Below are positions 1-8,145 of a stretch of DNA of 64,000 nucleotides, one piece after another (the stretch's first letter is position 1; each line of letters opens with the position of its first letter). The translations under genes and the position numbers were made by a program. Source of the stretch: OMIW01 sp044235645 (GTDB lineage: Bacteria; Bdellovibrionota_C; UBA2361; OMIW01); assembly GCA_044235645.1 (NCBI GenBank), contig JBIIHQ010000006.1:62001-126000 (forward strand), written 5' to 3'. The notes beneath the pieces were generated by a model. The model did not search any database. It saw only the letters and a list, made by a program, of their open reading frames with translations, and was not told where the DNA came from.

Positions 1-1
1 C

Positions 2-763
2 CTTCGAGAGCAGGTTTCGATACTTACCGCCCGAAACAGAGAGGTTGAACTTGAGCTCGAGGAGCTGCGACGTCAGCTGGTGACCGCCGAAACGGAGGTA
101 GAGCGATTGAACGAGTTCCTTGGCGAGCAGGGCAACAACTACCTCAATAGCGGTTACGGCGACGGAAACAGCCCTCAAACGCAACCCCGGAGCATGCCGT
201 CCTCAAATTCGCCCTACAGTCCATCCCGCTATGTACCTCGACGTCTTGAGCAACGAAGGAATCAGCAGATGGAGTACCCAACCTCGGAGCGGCCATCCCG
301 TTCTCCATATCCGGCCTCCTCTGCAGTTGTTCCCATGCCAGCCCGACGTGCTCCGGCAGGCTCGCTTCAAGCCGATCGAGATGTACCAATCGCCTCGATC
401 GTCGCAGGACCGGCGCTCGGTCGGGAGGAGCCCAACGGAGGTTCTCCTGTGATCGAACGGCTCCCTCGAGGGGCCCGGGTGACCGTTGAGCGAGAGACAG
501 GGGGTTGGTATCGAGTGCTAACACCACAGGGCATTCGAGTGTGGATAGCTGGTCAGGACTTGGCATTCGGCGAGGATGGATCGGTAACTCCCATTCGACA
601 GGCTCCGAAGAGCCAACCCAAAAACTCGGTAACCCTGCCCCCCGAACTCTTAAAACCCGGTGTCCCGGAGGTGGGTCAAGGCCAGGGGACTCCCCCGGAT
701 GGGCGATCTGACGAGGAACGAGCTCTCGAGTTACTACGACAATCGATGGGGGAGAAAAAATAG
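2..763 (+). CDS. SH3b-domain protein with coiled coil, 5' end cut by the window
   Basis: The reading frame is open from base 2, so the gene starts before the window; the GTG at 80 is only an internal candidate start. The first part is a heptad-like Leu/Glu/Arg-rich coiled coil (bases 2-130). A low-complexity Ser/Pro/Arg/Gln linker follows to about base 380. Then comes a bacterial SH3-like domain of about 65 residues (bases 390-600), with the usual pattern of a turn, 'LPRGARVTV', 'GGWYRVLT' and 'IRVWIAGQDL'. The C-terminus is polar and ends in a short helix. SH3b domains usually bind peptidoglycan or envelope proteins. No signal peptide can be judged because the N-terminus is missing. The domain call is fairly firm; the specific role is unknown. 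Confidence 0.7.
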   Translation, partial: LREQVSILTARNREVELELEELRRQLVTAETEVERLNEFLGEQGNNYLNSGYGDGNSPQTQPRSMPSSNSPYSPSRYVPRRLEQRRNQQMEYPTSERPSRSPYPASSAVVPMPARRAPAGSLQADRDVPIASIVAGPALGREEPNGGSPVIERLPRGARVTVERETGGWYRVLTPQGIRVWIAGQDLAFGEDGSVTPIRQAPKSQPKNSVTLPPELLKPGVPEVGQGQGTPPDGRSDEERALELLRQSMGEKK

Positions 764-925
764 GAGCTAACTCCATCATCGGGATTAAAGAGGTAATTAG
801 AGGAGGAAAGGAAGAACGGAGAACATTTTGGGTATTTATCTTGGGGACATTTTAGATTAAAAATCCCCCGTTGGTCCTTTTAACGTGGGCAGCTCCCCGT
901 CGGGCCGATCTTACTCTGTTCTTCG

Positions 926-2389
926 ATGGTCTCCCCGATGCTCTCTGTTCGTATCGCCCGCACATTTCCCCCCCTCGTTGTCACTATTTTCGGTGCGATT
1001 CTCGGAGCGCTTTGCGGTTTTCCGCTCTGTCCAGAGAGCATATCGACCTCGGTGCTGTCTCTCTCTGCTGAGTGTATCAATGATTCAACCGCCTTCGATG
1101 GGAGGTGTGATGATGGGGTCTCAGCTGATGGATGGCGGTATGCGCCCGATGGGGGCCCGGACGGCCTCTCGGGGATGGGACTCGGCACGAATTATGAGTC
1201 TTACGGACTTGCCCTCAAGGAGGGATCCTCTGAGATTACCATCGTCGTGGCTGGGGGTATTCCGCTTGCCGGTAACCCCGCGAACGTCTCTGGTGGTACC
1301 GTCGCCTGGGGCGACCTCTTTCTCAATTTTTCGGGTCAATCTCTCCCCGATGCAAGCGGGAGTGGGACCCTCTTCGCAGTCCGATTTGCACCAGCGAATG
1401 ATGCGGATGTACCAGAAATCGGAGTGTACCGAGACGTATCGGCGAAGAGTGTCGCAGCAGCGAACAGCGGCCCCCTCAGCTTTCAGATGTACGAGGATCT
1501 CGTTGTGGCGCGCGGCGGTTCAGTGCATTATGGTCCAGTTTGCACGAACACCGCGATCGACAAGAACTACTTTGGGCCTGCTGTGAGCCTCAACGTCATA
1601 GCTTCGGGCACCTATGCCGGTCCGATTACTCCCTTGACCGTTGAACAGCTTATCGCGGACGGATTTAATCCAACAAACTTCCCCTCCACCGCTCAACTTA
1701 TTGGCTTCTCATTCAAGCGAGAGCTGCTTACCCTCGCATCGTGGTGCGTCACTCCGACACCGACTCCTACGGCGACCCCCACAGCTACTCCAACACCAAC
1801 GGCAACCGCCACTCCGACACCAACCCCGGAGCCGACCGCAATATCCCCCGAGGGATGCGTGCAGATGTCGACAATTGGATCCTCTTCAGGGGACCTTCAA
1901 ATCTCCATGAGCGTCTGCCCGACCCCGACCTCATTGCCGTGTGTAATGGTCAACCCGACCGCTAAGATGAAGCGAATTGCGGCTCAGTTGAAAGGGGCAT
2001 CAGCAGGTGTTGCAACGTCTTGGGCCGCTGATTCAAAGAGAGCTCGGGCCAATCGCGGATGCCGACGAGTCGCGGAGCGACCTCTTGAAGCACAGAGCTC
2101 TCGTCATATCTCGAGAGTTCGAAATGCGATCAACCGTCACCTCCTCAAACCGGTACGGGTATGTGCTGATTCCTGCATCGTGCGAAATTTCAACCGGGAG
2201 GTTGGCTCTGTCAAGCAGCTGATATCGGCGTTTGCAACTGATGCAGGCAACCTGGCCCGCGATGTCGTACGGTGCACTTCCGGATCCTCCCGTCCTGCAG
2301 GTGCTCCACGGACCGAAAATCGGCTCCGAGATCTTGTTAATCAGGTAGGAGCCCTTAGTACCCAATGCCGAATCTGCCGAGCACGTTAG
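926..2389 (+). CDS. Secreted protein with Thr-Pro repeat linker, unknown function
   Basis: About 487 residues. ATGs at 926 and 938 both lead into a hydrophobic signal-peptide-like segment (residues 5-30, 'VVTIFGAILGALCGF'). Residues 40-270 look like a mostly beta extracellular domain that begins with a Cys-containing stretch. Residues about 277-307 are a Thr-Pro/Ala-Thr tandem repeat typical of flexible linkers in exported proteins. The C-terminal 180 residues are Arg-rich with several cysteines. I do not recognise a family. No partner gene lies close by. Codon use and length argue for a real gene; the exact start and the function are open. Confidence 0.6.
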   Translation: MVSPMLSVRIARTFPPLVVTIFGAILGALCGFPLCPESISTSVLSLSAECINDSTAFDGRCDDGVSADGWRYAPDGGPDGLSGMGLGTNYESYGLALKEGSSEITIVVAGGIPLAGNPANVSGGTVAWGDLFLNFSGQSLPDASGSGTLFAVRFAPANDADVPEIGVYRDVSAKSVAAANSGPLSFQMYEDLVVARGGSVHYGPVCTNTAIDKNYFGPAVSLNVIASGTYAGPITPLTVEQLIADGFNPTNFPSTAQLIGFSFKRELLTLASWCVTPTPTPTATPTATPTPTATATPTPTPEPTAISPEGCVQMSTIGSSSGDLQISMSVCPTPTSLPCVMVNPTAKMKRIAAQLKGASAGVATSWAADSKRARANRGCRRVAERPLEAQSSRHISRVRNAINRHLLKPVRVCADSCIVRNFNREVGSVKQLISAFATDAGNLARDVVRCTSGSSRPAGAPRTENRLRDLVNQVGALSTQCRICRAR

Positions 2390-2873
2390 TTTAGTAAATA
2401 CCAGATTAAGGCGGCTCATTGGCCCCCCGCTGGGTGGTGAAAGATGATTCTCTGCTGGGCACTTTGATTGTTTGAATGAGCGCCCTGGTCGGTGTTGAAT
2501 ATAGTGCCATCCACTGCAACGCTCCGGTACCCTCGGCTATCAACCCACCGCCACGAGAGTCTCGTCAGCTATGGCGCTCGCCTTTTGATCTAACTCGCGC
2601 AACACTCCAAAAACATTCCCCATGTCATCCGCGATCTCGCGACTTCGGGTACGCATTAGCCTAAAATATTTATTTAATCCCTCGATGAGTTTTCGCTTAA
2701 GCATACCCGGTGCTCCGAGTATGATGGAAAGATATCCGATGAAGTTAATTGCCGCGCCTTATCTGGGTTCGCGCACTTGCACGGAATAGGGCGTTCAAAG
2801 GATCCCCTGTCCCCTCTCGACCTGAAAGCTCAATAACATTACTCTTACTCATGGTGGCGCACTCCTCGGTTAA
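2390..2873 (+). other. Gene-poor stretch, 484 bp
   Basis: There is no convincing gene. A 62-codon open frame at 2476-2664 has no ribosome-binding site or recognisable content. The stretch holds one copy of a dispersed 39-nt repeat (2437-2475) and becomes visibly A/T-richer after about 2660. No RNA gene or strong terminator was seen. Confidence 0.5.
2437..2475 (+). repeat. Dispersed 39-nt repeat, copy A
   Basis: Starts GTGAAAGATGATT and ends CACTTTGATTGTTTGA. The second copy is at 53761-53799 in the same orientation and matches at about 30 of 39 positions, with blocks GTGAAA, ATGATT, CACTTTGAT and GTTTGA shared exactly. The pattern recalls short end repeats of IS21-type elements, but no transposase is adjacent. 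A remnant of a mobile element is an inference. Confidence 0.55.
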
Positions 2874-3449
2874 ATGTTTTGTTTGACAACTAACAATCAA
2901 CCGGATACGCCGCTTCCTTTCAAATCCTTAAACACCAGATTCGGTTATAGCTCTGGAGGATCTTCCATTAATATTCCCACGATTGTTGTGCTTTCGCTGA
3001 TAGTTCTCGCCTGCTTATTTGTGGCGAGTATTCAGGTTTATACCCGTTGTCTGGCACAAGCATCAGTATCATTGAATCGATCACAATATGGCGCCGGTGA
3101 TATGGTTGAAGGAATTATAACCATAACTGCGCGACGCACCTGTAAGGTTAGATCCGCGAGGATATCTTTGATTTGTTGGAGTAATAATCCTCAAAATCCT
3201 GCTCGTTTGACCAAAGATGGCGGGCTTTACAAGGTTATTCAATCAGTAGAATTGCATCGCACACTATCGGCAGGGCAGGTCCACAAAGTTAGCTTTGCTC
3301 TGCCTATGCCGAAGCCGGGCCAAATGCCGACATCAGCCTTCTTCGGTAGTCAGCCAAATCCTCACTCAGGAGTCTGGTCTGTTTCCACTGAGATTGATTG
3401 CAATGCAGTGACTTTATCTGCCGGCGAAATATTTCAATTAAAACGGTAA
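2874..3449 (+). CDS. Single-TM protein with possible arrestin-like beta domain
   Basis: 191 residues. The N-terminal 33 residues are polar, then a strong transmembrane helix (residues about 35-56, 'IPTIVVLSLIVLACLFVASI'), then an outside or periplasmic domain. The domain has alternating strands of the kind seen in arrestin or Spo0M-like folds: 'SLNRSQYGAGDMVEGIITI', 'SARISLICW', 'HKVSFALPMP' and 'WSVSTEIDC'. That fold call is pattern-based and tentative. Base composition is clearly more A/T-rich than neighbouring genes, and no operon partner exists, so recent acquisition is possible. The ORF converges on the regulator gene at 3681. Confidence 0.6.
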   Translation: MFCLTTNNQPDTPLPFKSLNTRFGYSSGGSSINIPTIVVLSLIVLACLFVASIQVYTRCLAQASVSLNRSQYGAGDMVEGIITITARRTCKVRSARISLICWSNNPQNPARLTKDGGLYKVIQSVELHRTLSAGQVHKVSFALPMPKPGQMPTSAFFGSQPNPHSGVWSVSTEIDCNAVTLSAGEIFQLKR

Positions 3450-3506
3450 CCATAGATTTGGCGCGACAAGATTTTCGGCTGATTCCTTTGTGATGCAGTC
3501 AATGGC

Positions 3507-3530
3507 TCACTCCTGGAAAAAACGGAGTGA
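3507..3530. other. Hairpin between convergent genes
   Basis: A 7-bp perfect inverted repeat (TCACTCC / GGAGTGA) with a 10-nt A-rich loop lies between the convergent genes ending at 3449 and 3681. It has no T-tract on the plus side, so it is at best a weak terminator. Confidence 0.3.
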
Positions 3531-3680
3531 CCTTTGCGCGGAAGGTCTCAGAGATAGAAGCCTCTTCAACTGGCGGCCCCTTCCTCACAACCATAGCGTT
3601 TTCCTCCAGCTCGATTGAAGCCTTTTTCTTTGAGAGAGGAGATAATGACCAAATTTACCCCTAGAATTCTGTCCCTTTTC

Positions 3681-5228
3681 TCATCCAGACGACGCTTCAG
3701 CATGAAGCATATCGGGTGCCTCCCCGTGGTCCTCTTCGTCGGGAAGTCGATATTCGGCGAGCTTATTTCTCAGAGTTCGGACACTAATCCCAAGAAGAGT
3801 TGCAGCTTGTGTGCGATTGTTTCGGGTTGAACGGAGCGTCTCCAAAATTAAAGTTTTTTCGACCTCGTGCACGGTCATTCCAGAGCGAATCACGAGGGAT
3901 GGATCCTCTCGATTGATGGATTGCCCGTCTGAAACGGGTGAAATCTTCTCCCGAGAGTCGAATGAAATGCTCTCTGACGATCGCGGAGCCAACGGTCGAG
4001 CAAGGTCGACAATCGTATGTACTTCTGAATCACCGACCGAAACTTCTCCCGAAACCTGCGTAAGTCTCATCAACTCATGACTCTCAATATCATGAATTTC
4101 CATCAAGAAATCCTCTTGGCGAGGTACGTTTCCTTGAGCAAGAATCGCAGCTCGCTCAACAGCATTCCGCAATTCACGAATATTCCCGGGCCACGATGCT
4201 TGTTGTAACATCGCAATGACATCCTGGGTCAATGGCGGTGCTTGCTTTCCGAGGATCTGGCGCATGAAATATTCCGCAAGAAGCGCAATATCTCCGGGAC
4301 GTTGACGCAAAGACGGCAGCGTGAGGGGAATCACATTTAATCGATAGTAAAGGTCGGCGCGAAACCCTCCCGAGCGCACCATTTCGGCGAGATTCCTATT
4401 CGTTGTCGCGACGACGCGCACGTCCACCCCCACGGGCTCACGCCCTCCTACCCTGTCAACCTCTCGCTCCTGAAGCACCCGCAGCAACTTCGCCTGGAGA
4501 AGCACCTCCATCTCGGAGACTTCATCAAGAAGGATCGTCCCTCGATGAGCCAACTCAAATTTGCCAATTTTTCGGGCATGAGCTCCCGTAAATGCGCCCT
4601 TCTCGTGGCCAAATAACTCGCTCTCCAACAATGAACTCGGTAAAGCCGCACAATTAACCGCAACGAACGGCTCGTGCTGGCGAGGACTCGAATCGTGGAT
4701 GAGCCTTGCCATTAACTCCTTTCCGGTTCCCGATTCACCCTGAATCAAGACTGTTGCATCGCTCCTTGCGACCGCCCCGGCAATCTCAAGAGTCCGAATC
4801 ATAAGAGGATCGCGGGTAATAATGGCCCGTTTTGGCGGGGATTGCCTTCTCGATATCACTCCAGAGGTAGATCCCCCCTCCACCAGTCGTGAGACTGCTC
4901 GCACCAAATCATCCCCCGAAAATGGCTTGGTAAGAATGTCGGTGACTCCTTCGCGCATCAATTCGACTGCCGAAGAAACCGTCGCGCCCGCTAGCGCCAT
5001 AATCACGGGTGCCCTGTTACCCCGACCGTTGAGCGTTACTAATAAGTGATGAGCAGCCGTCGGAGTTGCTGCGTCCCCTATCACCACATGAACTTCCTCA
5101 TCACTGAGTCGTTCGACCGCTGATTCGACATCTGGATAGGTGGCAACCTGAAATCCCGCGCGTTGCAGAACAAGGGTGACCACTTTCTGCATCTGCGGAT
5201 CATCTTGAATCACAAGAATAAGTGGCAT
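3681..5228 (-). CDS. NtrC-family sigma-54-dependent response regulator
   Basis: 515 residues. Receiver domain at 1-120 with acidic pair D9/D10, phospho-acceptor D52 (in 'VVIGDAATP') and K101 ('LTKPF'). An AAA+ sigma-54 activation domain spans about 140-375, with Walker A 'GESGTGKE' and the intact GAFTGA loop that contacts sigma-54. A C-terminal Fis-type helix-turn-helix contains 'RTQAATLLGISVRTLRNKL'. It should bind upstream enhancers and drive sigma-54 promoters after phosphorylation. The ATG at 5228 is preferred to the upstream GTG at 5255: it has GAGGG about 9 nt upstream and gives a normal receiver N-terminus. No histidine kinase is near, so its input is unknown. It is the last gene of a minus-strand run with 5333-7432. 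Confidence 0.9.
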   Translation of the reverse strand: MPLILVIQDDPQMQKVVTLVLQRAGFQVATYPDVESAVERLSDEEVHVVIGDAATPTAAHHLLVTLNGRGNRAPVIMALAGATVSSAVELMREGVTDILTKPFSGDDLVRAVSRLVEGGSTSGVISRRQSPPKRAIITRDPLMIRTLEIAGAVARSDATVLIQGESGTGKELMARLIHDSSPRQHEPFVAVNCAALPSSLLESELFGHEKGAFTGAHARKIGKFELAHRGTILLDEVSEMEVLLQAKLLRVLQEREVDRVGGREPVGVDVRVVATTNRNLAEMVRSGGFRADLYYRLNVIPLTLPSLRQRPGDIALLAEYFMRQILGKQAPPLTQDVIAMLQQASWPGNIRELRNAVERAAILAQGNVPRQEDFLMEIHDIESHELMRLTQVSGEVSVGDSEVHTIVDLARPLAPRSSESISFDSREKISPVSDGQSINREDPSLVIRSGMTVHEVEKTLILETLRSTRNNRTQAATLLGISVRTLRNKLAEYRLPDEEDHGEAPDMLHAEASSG

Positions 5229-5246
5229 TCCGTATCGTCCCTCATA

Positions 5247-5266
5247 AACTCTCACCCGAGAGAGTT
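5247..5266 (-). promoter_or_regulatory. Inverted repeat just upstream of the regulator's ribosome-binding site
   Basis: AACTCTC / GAGAGTT, 7 bp with a 6-nt spacer, ends about 18 nt before the start codon of the NtrC-type gene. It could be an operator or an mRNA hairpin that affects translation. No T-tract follows. The role is inferred only from position. Confidence 0.35.
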
Positions 5267-5332
5267 GGTTAAATTATGTACCTTCCTTTCACACGACGGC
5301 ATTGACCAACAGCCCCCTTTTTCGTGACACCA

Positions 5333-6277
5333 TTAGCCTCCCCGTCGGCTCCTTTCGCTGATCTGACTCCAGATAAAGCTCTCTGCCTCTGCGTTGAGAA
5401 GGGTCACCCACCCATCGGAGGGGGGAAAGCGCTCATTCGCCACGCGTCTCAGATCCTGCACCAAATTCAGATCGTTTTGAGCGACCGCACATCGGACGAG
5501 CGCATATTGAACCCAGCTATCAAGGAAAAAGGTGGCATGCTCCCTCTGCCCCTTCATTAACCACTGGTACGCCCTCTTTATATTCCGCTCACGTAACTCC
5601 AGCTCAGCGAGATGGCGCACCGCATGGGCGGCATGCTCACTCTCCGTCGGGATTGCTTCGAACGCCTCTCGTGCCTCCTTGGTCTTGCCAAGGAGTAATC
5701 TCACTGTCCCAAGTCCAAACAGCGCATTATGGCGATCCTCTGCGGTAGATTCCTCGAGAGACTGTCCATAACGTGTTTCAGCCTCTGCGTTCCGGCCAAG
5801 CCTGGTAAGCGATTCAGCCCCGAGCAATAGTGCCCGCGCGCGAAGCAGGTGAGGTCGTGGAACAGCTTCGGCCGCCTTCTCTGCATAGTGGAGAGCAACC
5901 TCTAACTCACCTTCCTGAAAATGGATGATACCCTCAGAAAGAAGCATCTCAGCGCGCTGCAAAGAATCGAGCCCCCGTCCTCGCAACGCTGCATCAAACT
6001 CTTGTAATGCTCTTGTTGGCAAGCCCAAAGCCCACGCACTTTTTCCAGCAGCTACCACCGCATCGACGGTCACCCTTCGTTTGGGAATTTTATCATACTC
6101 CTGCAAGCTCTCCAGATATTTTCCATCGGCATGTAGTCGCTGTACCTCTATTGCGTGTTGTGCACTCGCGTCTTCCCCATTTAACCCCGCTACTACAACG
6201 ATCGAAGTAAGAGCTAAGATTGCCCGGGCGTTTCCGACCCACCAGCAAGCAATATTTCGGAGAAAGGAGCCCTTCAT
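5333..6277 (-). CDS. Exported TPR-repeat protein
   Basis: 314 residues. The N-terminus has a hydrophobic segment ('ARAILALTSIVVVAGLNG', residues 17-34) followed by 'DASAQ', consistent with export to the periplasm. The rest is helical repeats of TPR type: 'ALQEFDAALRGRG', 'EVALHYAEKAAEAVPRP', 'AEAETRYGQSLEES' and 'AREAFEAIPTESE'. TPR proteins are scaffolds; no enzyme motif is present. Its start is 12 nt after the stop of the sigma-54 activator at 6290, so the two are almost certainly co-transcribed, with the NtrC-type gene following after 104 nt. It may serve an envelope or motility process controlled by these regulators, but that is inference. Confidence 0.75.
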   Translation of the reverse strand: MKGSFLRNIACWWVGNARAILALTSIVVVAGLNGEDASAQHAIEVQRLHADGKYLESLQEYDKIPKRRVTVDAVVAAGKSAWALGLPTRALQEFDAALRGRGLDSLQRAEMLLSEGIIHFQEGELEVALHYAEKAAEAVPRPHLLRARALLLGAESLTRLGRNAEAETRYGQSLEESTAEDRHNALFGLGTVRLLLGKTKEAREAFEAIPTESEHAAHAVRHLAELELRERNIKRAYQWLMKGQREHATFFLDSWVQYALVRCAVAQNDLNLVQDLRRVANERFPPSDGWVTLLNAEAESFIWSQISERSRRGG

Positions 6278-6289
6278 GCCAAGTCATCC

Positions 6290-7432
6290 TTACGCGATAT
6301 CGCCATCAATCTGAGCGCTGGATGATACTGCGACCAATCGCTCAGACAACCGTCTCGGAAGTGACGCATCAAGCCCCTTCTTTCGGATTTTCTCCACGAG
6401 AGTTGTCCGATTTAATCGCAGGAGGTCTGCGGCTGCTTTTTTATTTCCGTCAGTGCGTTCCAGCGCCGAAACTATCAGAGATGTCTCAAGATGATCGACC
6501 ATTTCATTAAAATCGACCCCACCCTCTGGAATTATAAAACCAGGCGAGTATTCCCCTTTTTCAGACGATTCTGTCGAGGTGGCTATAGCTAATGGCGACT
6601 CCGTGTCAACCATATAATCGGGGAGGTCCGCTGACGAAATAATCCGTCCCTCGTGCATAACCGAAATCCGCTCAATCAAATTTTGGAGCTCTCGTACGTT
6701 CCCGGGCCATTCGTAGCGCGAAAGAGATTCTGTGGCACAATCAGAGAATACCTTGAGCTCTCTGCCACTCTGACGGCAGGCTCCATCAATAAATGATTGA
6801 GCGAGAAGTACGGCATCACTTCCTCGCATCCGAAGGGGGGGGAGAGAGATTGGAACTACGTGGAGCCGATAAAAGAGATCCTCTCGGAAACGACCCTGAC
6901 GGACCTCTTCGCGCAGGTCTCTATGAGTTGCAGCGACAACCCTTACATTTACGTCGACTGAACGGGTTGACCCAACTGGGTCTATCTTTCGCTCTTGCAG
7001 CACTCGAAGCAGCTTCACCTGCAGTTTTGGGCTCATCTCTCCTATCTCATCGAGAAAGATTGTTCCTCCATCAGCAAGCTGAAAACGCCCTACCTTTGAG
7101 GTGACCGCACCCGTGAATGCGCCCCGCTCATGGCCAAATAGCTCGCTTTCAAGAATATCCTCCGGAATCGCGCCACAATTTACGGGCACCAACTTCCCCG
7201 CTCGACCACTTGCTTTGTGGATTGCTCGGGCGACTAATTCTTTACCGGTGCCACTCTCGCCAAGAATTAAGACCGTTGAGCTCGTGGTTGCAACCCGCTG
7301 AATGACCGAAAAGATACGGTGCATATCCTCACACTGGCTCGCCATACCCATGAACGACAGCTGAGTTTTCCCGCTTCGAATGCCTGACCGATCAGCCACT
7401 CCTTTCTCGCCCCCGAACTCTGCCAGACCCAT
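6290..7432 (-). CDS. Sigma-54 activator lacking a receiver domain
   Basis: 380 residues. A short N-terminal segment of about 30 residues precedes the AAA+ sigma-54 activation domain: 'GESGTGKELVARAIH' Walker A, GAFTGA loop, 'GGTIFLDEIGEM' Walker B, 'WPGNVREL'. The C-terminus carries a Fis-type HTH ('NKKAAADLLRLNRTTLVEKI'). Without a receiver it is probably controlled by its level, its short N-terminus or a partner protein, as in FlrA/PspF-like activators. The ATG at 7432 has GGAGG 4 nt upstream; an in-frame TTG 12 nt earlier is less likely. A sigma-54-type promoter sits at 7483-7498, so the gene may be autoregulated or part of a cascade with the NtrC-type protein at 3681-5228. Confidence 0.88.
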   Translation of the reverse strand: MGLAEFGGEKGVADRSGIRSGKTQLSFMGMASQCEDMHRIFSVIQRVATTSSTVLILGESGTGKELVARAIHKASGRAGKLVPVNCGAIPEDILESELFGHERGAFTGAVTSKVGRFQLADGGTIFLDEIGEMSPKLQVKLLRVLQERKIDPVGSTRSVDVNVRVVAATHRDLREEVRQGRFREDLFYRLHVVPISLPPLRMRGSDAVLLAQSFIDGACRQSGRELKVFSDCATESLSRYEWPGNVRELQNLIERISVMHEGRIISSADLPDYMVDTESPLAIATSTESSEKGEYSPGFIIPEGGVDFNEMVDHLETSLIVSALERTDGNKKAAADLLRLNRTTLVEKIRKKGLDASLPRRLSERLVAVSSSAQIDGDIA

Positions 7433-7482
7433 GATGCCTCCCAAACATGAACCAAATCGAAAATCCCGATGACCGTCAACAA

Positions 7483-7498
7483 GGCAACACCCGTGCCA
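7483..7498 (-). promoter_or_regulatory. Sigma-54 (-24/-12) promoter for the activator operon
   Basis: On the minus strand the sequence is TGGCAC-GGGTG-TTGCC. GG and GC are separated by exactly 10 nt, matching the sigma-54 consensus TGGCAC-N5-TTGC at every core position. The predicted start site near 7472 gives a leader of about 40 nt before the ATG at 7432. It points at a gene that itself encodes a sigma-54 activator, which supports the call. Confidence 0.75.
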
Positions 7499-8145
7499 GT
7501 TGATCCACGCATGTCAACCCCTTGGCACCAAAAAAACGCCAGAGTTTCGTTCCAATCATTTCGAGCTGTTACGAGATGCACTTCGCAAAAGAGGTATTTC
7601 GGAAAAACTTTTTTCCTGTTAGTTTAAAAAAGTACTCAAGCACAATGTTCAAAGTGCCGTCAGTGACCGCAAAAATTGCGGGGCTAAATCGCCTTGTTTT
7701 TTGACGGTGTCACCCAGCATACGTTATTCAGCGTGCGCTCAGGCACCCAAGGAGAACACCGTCACCATCTCCGTTCTCACCGAGGCAAGGCCAGTCTCCC
7801 TTTCAACGAATTGGTTACTTCACTACCAGACACACACGCAATCATTCAAACTGGAGGCATCAAACATAATCTCACACGAGGAGACCGACATCTGCCTATT
7901 CTTTTTTACCAATCCATTCAGTGGTTCATGTCATAAAAACCGTGTATGCTTCCGGCAGTCCGCTCCTATCGTTCGTAGCGACCCGCTGCGGAATCGATTT
8001 CCGCTGAATCTTATCTACTCTCGGTATTGATACGTCTTATCTTCCAAACAGTCTTAACGCCCTCTGAAACTTATCATTAATTGATCAGGCGGCGCGAATT
8101 CCCACAGATTAATTTCCCCTAAAACACGAGGGATATCCATTAGTC
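7499..8145. other. Intergenic region between divergent genes, about 650 bp
   Basis: It separates the minus-strand activator operon from glutamate dehydrogenase. Open frames here (for example 7701-8030) lack ribosome-binding sites and recognisable content. There are small inverted repeats, such as CCGCAA/TTGCGG near 7667-7681, but no convincing RNA gene. Long leader or enhancer sites for the sigma-54 activators could lie here; none can be named. Confidence 0.5.

Noticed and set aside
1741..1965. Overlapping frames within the Thr-Pro linker region of the secreted protein
   Set aside because: They are shadows of a low-complexity repeat in the true frame.
7701..8030. 109-codon open frame in the long intergenic region before glutamate dehydrogenase
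   Set aside because: No ribosome-binding site, no ordered composition, and competing frames of similar length on top of it.
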